NCBI GenBank assembly: GCA_026395275.1
Contig: JAPLZA010000098.1
Span: forward strand, 1-12,986
DNA length: 12,986 nt
Reading direction: 5' to 3'
Source: Candidatus Staskawiczbacteria bacterium
GTDB taxonomy: Bacteria; Patescibacteriota; Minisyncoccia; Minisyncoccales; Staskawiczbacteraceae
Shown piece after piece: positions 8,451-12,986 of the stretch (positions within the stretch are counted from its first letter, which is position 1; each line of letters opens with the position of its first letter). A program made the position numbers and the translations under genes. The notes beneath the pieces were generated by a model. The model searched no databases. It worked only from the letters and a program-made list of their open reading frames with translations, and was not told where the DNA came from.

Positions 8451-10180
8451 TTTATAAAACACCAAAATTTGATCAAGCATTAGACGCAATTTTTAAAAAT
8501 CTTGTTCCGCACGAACGTGTTTGTTTAGAATGTAATAAAAAATTTAAGATGGAAGCAGAAGATATTAATTTCTACAAAATGTTCCGCGTTCCACCGCCAA
8601 CAAGATGCCCAAAATGTCGTCAGACTCGTAGATTTGGCTTAATAATGCGTATGCCAAAATTTTTTAAGCGACCATGTGCTGCCCCCGGCCATAACGAGAA
8701 CATTGTAACTGTTTTTCCGGCAGATTCGCCCCATAAAGTCTATGATACTAATTATTGGAATTCTGACTCTTGGGAAGCAACATCGTATAGCCGAGACTAT
8801 GATTCTAACCGAAAATTTTTTGAGCAATTTAAAGATTTATTTTTTGATGTTCCGCATTTGCCTCTTGACCGTGATGTTACAGCGGTAAATTCGGAATATA
8901 CTCTAGGCGGTCGTCACGGAAAGAATAATTATTATTGTGGCGGACCATATAAAAGTGAAGATTGTTCTTTTGGTACAGAAGTGAGATTTTCTAAAAATTG
9001 CGTTGATTGTTCTGATACCTGGTATTCAGAATTTTGTTATGAATGTGCGGGATCTGATCACTGCAACCGTTGTGTTTTTGTTGTTGAATCCTCTCAATGT
9101 ATTGATTCAGCTTTTTTGTATGATTGTAAAAATTGTATTAATTGTTTTTTATCGTCAAACCTTAGAAATAAGTCATTTGTTTTTGAAAACAAGCAATTAA
9201 GCAAAGAGGAGTACCAAAAAGAAATTTCAAGATTGAATTTGGGCGACAGAAATATTTTTAAAGATCTCACGCATCGCTTTGGGAGTATTTTAAATGGCGC
9301 CTTGCATCGTTCTGTTATGCTTACCAATGCTACAAATTGCGTTGGCGATATGCTCACAAATTGTAACAATTGCTTTTGGAGTTTTGACGGCACCGAAGGA
9401 GATAATTTTCGTTTTGTTGAAACTTTTGACGTAGTTAAAGATTCAATGGATTCCTCTTATACTCCGGAATCTAGCAGGCTCTACGAATCAATATTGGGCG
9501 TAAGCAGTAACAATATTCTTTTTAGTGTTTATATTAGAGATAGTCTTAATATGGAATATTCCTCAGAGTGCTTGAATTGTCATGACTGTTTTGGATGCGT
9601 GGGATTAAAAAACAAAAAATTTCATATTTTAAATAAATCTTATTCTGAAAATGATTATTGGAAGTCAGTTGATGAAATTAAATCTAAAATGTTCAATGAC
9701 AGCGAGTATGGAGAATTATTTCCACTTTCATTTGGGCTATTTCCATATCAAGTAAGCAGGGGACAAAAATTTTATCCGCTGACCGAAAAAGAGGCAACGC
9801 AGAAGGGGATTCCTTGGTACCCAGAAAAAGATCCGCAAGTACCGGACGGAATGACTTTGCGCGACGTTAAAGATATTCCAAGCAACATAAAAGAAGTTGA
9901 TGAATCTATTTTGAACGCAGCTGTGCGGTGTGAGGTAACCGGTAAACCATTTCGTATTACCGCAGAAGAGTTTAAATTTTATAAATATATGAATTTACCA
10001 ATTCCCACAAGGCATCCATGGCAACGCATAATGGAAAGGGGTGTTTTTGGTCACCCGAATGATCTGTTTCCGTTTGTCTGCCAGAAGTGTGGTGAAAAAT
10101 CATTTTCAATTTATGACGAAGAAAAGCAAAAACAGCTCAAAATTTTTTGCGAAAAGTGTTACTTAAAAGAAATTGTTTAA
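8447..10180 (+). CDS. Array copy 6: divergent member with N-terminal extension and half-lost C-terminal ribbon
   Basis: 577 residues; the start overlaps the copy 5 stop as ATGA. The protein has an extra 18 residues before the first knuckle (MIYKTPKFDQALDAIFKN...), so the zinc cysteines are C26/C29 and C54/C57. The second ribbon keeps only C77. LRNK lies at 239-242 and LKNK at 387-390. In the C-terminal module the first knuckle is C495 in CEVTGK, and the CP-x-CR pair found in every other copy is replaced by HPWQR (H523), so that ribbon can hardly bind zinc in the usual way. The last ribbon C545/C548/C568/C571 is complete but lacks the APDRPE line. It also lacks the DKKGRIYK segment before YGELFP. 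It is the most divergent copy and probably represents a separate subfamily. It is read-through coupled to its neighbours; function unknown. Confidence 0.9.
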   Translation: MIYKTPKFDQALDAIFKNLVPHERVCLECNKKFKMEAEDINFYKMFRVPPPTRCPKCRQTRRFGLIMRMPKFFKRPCAAPGHNENIVTVFPADSPHKVYDTNYWNSDSWEATSYSRDYDSNRKFFEQFKDLFFDVPHLPLDRDVTAVNSEYTLGGRHGKNNYYCGGPYKSEDCSFGTEVRFSKNCVDCSDTWYSEFCYECAGSDHCNRCVFVVESSQCIDSAFLYDCKNCINCFLSSNLRNKSFVFENKQLSKEEYQKEISRLNLGDRNIFKDLTHRFGSILNGALHRSVMLTNATNCVGDMLTNCNNCFWSFDGTEGDNFRFVETFDVVKDSMDSSYTPESSRLYESILGVSSNNILFSVYIRDSLNMEYSSECLNCHDCFGCVGLKNKKFHILNKSYSENDYWKSVDEIKSKMFNDSEYGELFPLSFGLFPYQVSRGQKFYPLTEKEATQKGIPWYPEKDPQVPDGMTLRDVKDIPSNIKEVDESILNAAVRCEVTGKPFRITAEEFKFYKYMNLPIPTRHPWQRIMERGVFGHPNDLFPFVCQKCGEKSFSIYDEEKQKQLKIFCEKCYLKEIV

Positions 10181-10247
10181 ACTATGAATTCTGAAACCAA
10201 ACAATGCCAAAATAAACTATGAATTCTGAAACCAAACAATGCCAAAA
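10178..10247 (+). repeat. Perfect 35-bp tandem duplication over the start of copy 7
   Basis: Bases 10178-10212 and 10213-10247 are identical (each begins TAAACTATGAATTCTG). The unit contains the region just before the start codon and the first eight to nine codons of copy 7. Because 35 is not a multiple of three the first start is out of frame with the gene. The duplication is exact, so it is either recent or an assembly artefact. Confidence 0.95.
10184..10222 (+). other. 12-codon mini-ORF made by the 35-bp duplication
   Basis: The first duplicate of the copy 7 start reads MNSETKQCQNKL and then stops. Its TGA (10220-10222) overlaps the true ATG of copy 7 (10219-10221) as ATGA, the same coupling geometry used between copies 4/5 and 5/6. 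It could act as a leader that delivers ribosomes to the real start, or be a by-product with no role. The reading frame is certain; that it is translated is speculation. Confidence 0.35.
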
Positions 10248-11940
10248 TTGTAAAAATCAGTTTACCGTTGAGTCGGACGATTTTGCATTCTATGAAAAGA
10301 TAAAGGTGCCTGTGCCAACATTTTGTCCGGATTGCAGGATGCAGCGCCGTTTTGCATGGAGAAACGAAAGAGCTCTCCATCGCAACGTTTGCGCAAAAAC
10401 AGGCAAAAAAATAATTTCAGGATTTGCGCCAGATTCTGGCCTTAAAGTATATGACCGAGAAGTTTGGTGGTCTGACGCATGGGACCCCATGGCCTATGGA
10501 GTAGATTATGACTTTTCAAAACCATTTTTTAAACAATGGAAAGAACTTTTTGCAAAAACTCCTCATCCTGCAGTATTTAACACCCAAACAACAAACTGTG
10601 ATTACACACAATATACGGGCAACATGAAAGACGCATATTTGGTGTCTGCTTCATGGGGCGGAGAAAATCTTGCCTATTCTGCCCGCGTTCAATTTTGCAG
10701 AGATATTTTTGATGCATTTGCGGTTTATGATTCGGAATTATGTTATGAAGATGTGGGTGTATTTAAATCTTCCAGAACTCATTTCTCGCAGAATTGTGAA
10801 AGTTGTATGGATGGAATTTTTCTCTATGATTGTCGAGGATGCACAAATTGTGTTGGTTGCACCGGGCTTCGCAACATGTCTTATTGTATTTTTAATCAGC
10901 CTTATTCTAAAGAAGATTATCTAAGAAAAATTAAGGAATTGAAAATTAATACTTATACAGGCATTAGAGAGGTTAGGGAAAAATTTGAAGCGCTCAAGCA
11001 AAGTCAGGTTAGGAAATATGCTATGTTGGTTAAATGCGAAAGATCTACGGGGGACAATATGCAAAATGTTGCAGATTCTAAAAATTGCTTTGATATTGCA
11101 GGAGAAATACGAAACTGTAAATTTATACAAAATGGGACAAAACTTCTTACCGATTCATACGACGGATATGGAGTGGGAGCTGGCGTTGATTTACTATATG
11201 AGGCGTTTGACTCTGGCGTTGAAGGCTCGCGCCAGTTATTTTGTATGACTGTTTATGGAAGCCACGATGCAACTTGTTCTTTTAATTGCCATGGTTGCGG
11301 TAATATTTTTGGTTGCATCGGACTGCGCAACAAAGAATATTGTATTTTCAATAAGCAATATACTAAAGAAGAATACGAAAAGTTAGTTCCAAAAATAATT
11401 AAACACATGAACGAGATGCCATATGTTGATGAAAAGGACAGAATTTATAAATATGGAGAATTTTTCCCAATTGGACTGTCCCCGTTTGGTTATAACGAAA
11501 CTGCAGCACAAGACTTTTTGCCGGTGACTAAAGAAGTGGCGCAAATGATGGGTTTTAATTGGAGAGACTCTAAGGCTCCAGAGCATCAGCCAACCCTTCT
11601 TGCGCAAAATCTACCAGATGACATAGAAAACAGTAGTGCTGAAATTATCAAAGAAAATATTGGATGCTTATCTTGCGCGAAGGCATATCGCATCATTCCA
11701 AAAGAATATCAATTTTTAAAACAATTCCACTTACCACTGCCCAGATTTTGCCCAGAATGCCGTCATCAGGCACGCCTTAAGTTGCGCAATCCTTTGAAAC
11801 TTTGGAAGCGCTCGTGTAAGTGTAATAAAAAACATACACATCACACCGGAAAATGTCATAATGAATTTGAGACATCTTACGCACCAGATAGATCAGAAAT
11901 AGTTTATTGTGAAAGTTGCTACAACGCAGAGGTAGCGTAA
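10219..11940 (+). CDS. Array copy 7: Cys-rich zinc-ribbon protein with His insert
   Basis: 573 residues. Start at the second of two duplicated ATGs, the only one in frame (MNSETKQCQNC); no Shine-Dalgarno. Its landmarks sit at the same positions as in copy 3: C8/C11/C36/C39, first motif LRNM at 217-220, second LRNK at 369-372, C-terminal module starting at C483. The second N-terminal ribbon keeps only C58 (CAKTGK; VYDREVW). The C-terminal module has C483/C486, C511/C514, C533/C535, then an insert with H539, H541 and H542 before C546, and C564/C567. YGEFFPIGLSPFGYNET is present. The first 53 nt after the start region match copy 5 at 51 positions, while the last codons match copy 1 better. Last gene of the array, followed 8 bp later by a strong hairpin. 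Cytoplasmic by lack of signals; function unknown. Confidence 0.9.
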   Translation: MNSETKQCQNCKNQFTVESDDFAFYEKIKVPVPTFCPDCRMQRRFAWRNERALHRNVCAKTGKKIISGFAPDSGLKVYDREVWWSDAWDPMAYGVDYDFSKPFFKQWKELFAKTPHPAVFNTQTTNCDYTQYTGNMKDAYLVSASWGGENLAYSARVQFCRDIFDAFAVYDSELCYEDVGVFKSSRTHFSQNCESCMDGIFLYDCRGCTNCVGCTGLRNMSYCIFNQPYSKEDYLRKIKELKINTYTGIREVREKFEALKQSQVRKYAMLVKCERSTGDNMQNVADSKNCFDIAGEIRNCKFIQNGTKLLTDSYDGYGVGAGVDLLYEAFDSGVEGSRQLFCMTVYGSHDATCSFNCHGCGNIFGCIGLRNKEYCIFNKQYTKEEYEKLVPKIIKHMNEMPYVDEKDRIYKYGEFFPIGLSPFGYNETAAQDFLPVTKEVAQMMGFNWRDSKAPEHQPTLLAQNLPDDIENSSAEIIKENIGCLSCAKAYRIIPKEYQFLKQFHLPLPRFCPECRHQARLKLRNPLKLWKRSCKCNKKHTHHTGKCHNEFETSYAPDRSEIVYCESCYNAEVA

Positions 11941-11948
11941 AAACATAA

Positions 11949-11991
11949 ACCCCGTTAGAAATAGCTCGCACAGCGTGATTTCTAACGGGGT
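11949..11991 (+). terminator. Strong hairpin ending the array transcript
   Basis: A perfect 14-bp stem (ACCCCGTTAGAAAT with its exact complement) encloses a 15-nt loop, beginning 8 bp after the stop of copy 7. The + strand has no T-run after the stem (it reads AAAGGTCG), so it is not a textbook intrinsic terminator in that direction. On the - strand the stem is followed by TTTATGTTTTTA, which is textbook, although no gene is read from that side. Position argues for transcript end or 3'-end protection of the array mRNA; it may also be a dispersed repeat. Confidence 0.5.
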
Positions 11992-12034
11992 AAAGGTCGA
12001 GGTTATTTAAATGGTGAGAGAATGAGTTCAGCGT

Positions 12035-12049
12035 CCCCGCTAAGCGGGG
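12035..12049. other. Short GC hairpin in the array-cutA spacer
   Basis: CCCCGC, loop TAA, GCGGGG. A compact and very stable 6-bp stem in a GC-rich patch that stands out from the AT-rich surroundings. It does not precede a T-run. No function assigned. Confidence 0.5.
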
Positions 12050-12058
12050 CCGAAGCAA

Positions 12059-12080
12059 CCTTGTTCGCTCGCTCACAAGG
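12059..12080 (+). promoter_or_regulatory. Hairpin immediately upstream of the cutA start
   Basis: CCTTGT pairs with ACAAGG around a 10-nt loop made of TCGCTCGCTC. The right arm ends 2 bp before the GTG start at 12083. The AAGG in that arm is too close to the start to be a normal Shine-Dalgarno, but folding here could still hide or expose the initiation region. Pairing is seen; regulatory use is a guess. Confidence 0.3.
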
Positions 12081-12082
12081 CC

Positions 12083-12391
12083 GTGATCTTTATTTACGTG
12101 CCGTGTCAAAATCTTGATACAGCCAAAAACATTGCCAAGCTCTTGGTAGAGAAAAGAATGGCGGGCAAAGTAGACATTATGCCCACTAATTCAGTTTCTT
12201 GGACTGCTGAAGGGGTAGCAGAAACTCAGGGGGCGACTATGATTATTATGACCATAGATAAGCACGTTCAAGACATAGAGGATATTGTTAGAGAGCATTA
12301 TAAGGGCGGGATTCCTTGTATGGCCACCATTACACTGTATCGCTTGAATCGCGATTTTAAGGATTGGTTGATTGCTTCTACTGGTTTGTGA
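12083..12391 (+). CDS. cutA: CutA1-family divalent-cation tolerance protein
   Basis: 102 residues, the usual size for CutA1, a small trimeric ferredoxin-like protein linked to copper and other divalent-metal tolerance; its exact biochemical role is still debated. The alignable signature is the first strand IFIYVPC (2-8), then A-x-x-IA-x-LVE-x-R-x-A-x-x-V-x-I-x-P (14-34), the SVSW-x-x-EG-x-x-E block (37-47), a strand with an acidic helix (51-71), the GIP-x-x-ATI strand (76-83) and the closing R-x-F-x-DWL (90-96). The start is GTG: an in-frame TAA lies at 12041 and no ATG intervenes, and the first strand begins directly after it. No evident Shine-Dalgarno and no clear promoter of its own in the 142-bp spacer, so transcription may come from read-through. 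The HPY motif typical of family members is HYK here. Confidence 0.85.
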   Translation: MIFIYVPCQNLDTAKNIAKLLVEKRMAGKVDIMPTNSVSWTAEGVAETQGATMIIMTIDKHVQDIEDIVREHYKGGIPCMATITLYRLNRDFKDWLIASTGL

Positions 12392-12401
12392 GTAAATTTT
12401 C

Positions 12402-12430
12402 TTGATAAAAGGGCGCTAAAAAGCTATTAT
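12402..12430 (+). promoter_or_regulatory. Sigma70-type promoter for the ATPase gene
   Basis: TTGATA at 12402-12407 and TATTAT at 12425-12430 are separated by 17 bp, the ideal spacing, 36 bp before the ATG at 12467. A second perfect -10 hexamer TATAAT lies at 12439-12444 but has no good -35 partner. The leader would be roughly 30 nt and A/T-rich with no Shine-Dalgarno. Confidence 0.6.
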
Positions 12431-12466
12431 AAAACAACTATAATAAAATTTTAAATTAGAAAATTT

Positions 12467-12986
12467 ATGGTAGATAAAAACAGAATACGTAGGTTTAAAT
12501 TAGCGCCCCCGCCTCCGGAGTTGCCCATTTATGGTACAGTTGAACCCGAAGACTGTTCTTTTATTGGTAAAACCAATTATGAGGCTGCTTTGCAAGAGCA
12601 AAAGTTTATTTTTGGTGTAAAGCGCGTAGATAGACGCAGACACTTATATGTTGTTGGTAAATCTGGAGTAGGAAAGTCAAAACTTTTGGAGCTTTTTGTC
12701 CGCCAAGACATTGGATATGGCCACGGACTTTGTTTTATTGACCCTCACGGAGATGTTATTGATGCAATTTTAGATTTTATCCCCGAAAACAGAATAGACG
12801 ATGTGGTGCTTATTGACCCTTCTGATTCTAAATATCCTATTTCTTTTAACCCTTTAGCCAATATTGACCCAAGTTTTAAGCATCAGTTAACTCAGGGATT
12901 AATTGAAGTATTGGAAAGGCAATTTGGCGCCAATTGGACGCCCAGGCTTGAGCACGTATTCAGGTTTACTTGTTTGGCTCTTTTGG
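12467..12986 (+). CDS. DUF87/TraG-HerA-type P-loop ATPase (N-terminal part, cut by window end)
   Basis: The frame is open from ATG 12467 to the window end (173 codons seen; the gene continues). Residues 14-17 are a PPPP run; GVKRVDRRRHLYVVGKSGVGKS places the Walker A at residues 64-71 and LCFIDPHGD gives the strand after it at 88-96. VVLIDPSDSKYPISFNPL (about 108-125) is another hallmark. This is the layout of the VirD4/TraG and HerA-like family of hexameric DNA- or protein-pumping ATPases, commonly annotated as DUF87 or type IV secretion DNA-binding domain proteins in CPR bacteria. It may serve conjugation-like transfer, DNA uptake or a pilus system; the missing part and neighbours would decide. 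No N-terminal membrane helix is visible in the part shown. Own promoter upstream, so it is a separate transcription unit from cutA. Confidence 0.85.
   Translation, partial: MVDKNRIRRFKLAPPPPELPIYGTVEPEDCSFIGKTNYEAALQEQKFIFGVKRVDRRRHLYVVGKSGVGKSKLLELFVRQDIGYGHGLCFIDPHGDVIDAILDFIPENRIDDVVLIDPSDSKYPISFNPLANIDPSFKHQLTQGLIEVLERQFGANWTPRLEHVFRFTCLALL

Larger units (their letters stand above)
1..11940 (+). repeat. Tandem array of seven paralogous Cys-rich zinc-ribbon genes
   Basis: Seven consecutive genes in the same orientation encode recognisably the same protein. Landmarks repeated in every visible copy are the N-terminal CQNC-type knuckle followed by FYEKxKVPxPT-x-C-x-x-C, the W-W-S-D-x-W line, a first and a second LRNK-type motif about 150 residues apart, and a C-terminal module ending in Y-C-x-x-CY or the like. 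The spacing of landmarks is nearly constant: the first LRNK falls at residues 217-220 and the second at 368-373 in copies 2, 3, 4, 5 and 7. Copy 1 is incomplete at the left edge, so the array may extend further upstream. The homology is read directly from the protein sequences; origin by tandem duplication is inference. Confidence 0.95.

Noticed and set aside
1..11940. UGA recoded to glycine, as in some CPR lineages
   Set aside because: UGA ends copies 1, 4, 5 and cutA exactly where the family or the protein should end, so it is a normal stop here.
1..11940. Transposon or TnpB-like zinc-finger origin of the array
   Set aside because: No transposase motifs, terminal inverted repeats or target-site duplications were seen; the zinc ribbons have the zf-trcl-like spacing instead.
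11949..11991. Integron attC site
   Set aside because: The stem reads GTT...AAC, not the RYYYAAC...GTTRRRY order, it is perfectly paired without the usual extrahelical bases, and no integrase is present.
11777..12109. 110-codon open frame on the - strand
   Set aside because: It is antisense to the end of copy 7 and the hairpin spacer, without family similarity; a shadow of the conserved gene.
12022..12117. 31-residue upstream ORF (ATG at 12022) overlapping the cutA start
   Set aside because: It runs through two hairpins, has no recognisable protein character and no ribosome site. Its overlap with cutA is in a different frame; most likely chance.
1..12986. CRISPR array, tRNA or rRNA gene
   Set aside because: No short regularly spaced repeats and no cloverleaf or rRNA-like sequence was found; the only repeats are coding paralogs and the 35-bp tandem pair.

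Overview
The window is AT-rich, all on the + strand, uses TGA, TAA and TAG-free normal bacterial stops, and has almost no Shine-Dalgarno sequences. Together with an unusual cysteine-rich protein family and a DUF87/TraG-like ATPase whose N-terminal wording (GVKRVDRRRHLYVVGKSG, then FIDPHGD) is typical of Candidate Phyla Radiation genomes, this suggests a Patescibacteria member, probably Parcubacteria-like. That placement is inference from protein style; there is no rRNA or other marker here.

Bases 1-11940 (92 % of the window) are a head-to-tail array of at least seven homologous genes of about 570 codons each. The first copy is cut by the window edge and also carries a frameshifting deletion near its 3' end. 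Copies 2 to 7 are intact and lie 4-46 bp apart or overlap as ATGA, so they look like one operon or a translationally coupled run. Each protein follows the same plan. An N-terminal zinc-ribbon module (about residues 5-90) is followed by a Cys/Asn/Asp-rich ladder region ending in an LRNK-x-Y-x-I-x-NK-x-Y-(T/S)-K/E-x-x-Y motif near residue 218. A second such half ends in the same motif near residue 369. Then comes a YGEFFP/NET segment and a C-terminal zinc-ribbon module that is homologous to the N-terminal one. No copy has a signal peptide or membrane segment. The biochemical function is not known to me; zinc binding is well supported, anything beyond that is speculation.

The copies differ in an informative way: which zinc knuckles keep their cysteines, whether the last ribbon carries a His-rich insert, and whether the YGEFFP segment is present. 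These traits do not follow one tree, and short stretches of near-identical DNA are shared between different pairs of copies, which points to recombination within the array. A 35-bp tandem duplication over the start of copy 7, a 22-nt deletion in copy 1 and a 48-nt in-frame loss in copy 5 show that the locus is still changing (or, for the first two, may be assembly errors).

Bases 11941-12082 form a short spacer holding three hairpins, the first probably the end of the array transcript. Then comes a CutA1-family gene with a GTG start (12083-12391), a good sigma70-type promoter (12402-12430), and the first 173 codons of a large DUF87/TraG-HerA-type ATPase that runs off the window. The only functional thread I can suggest between the array and cutA is metal binding, and that is weak.
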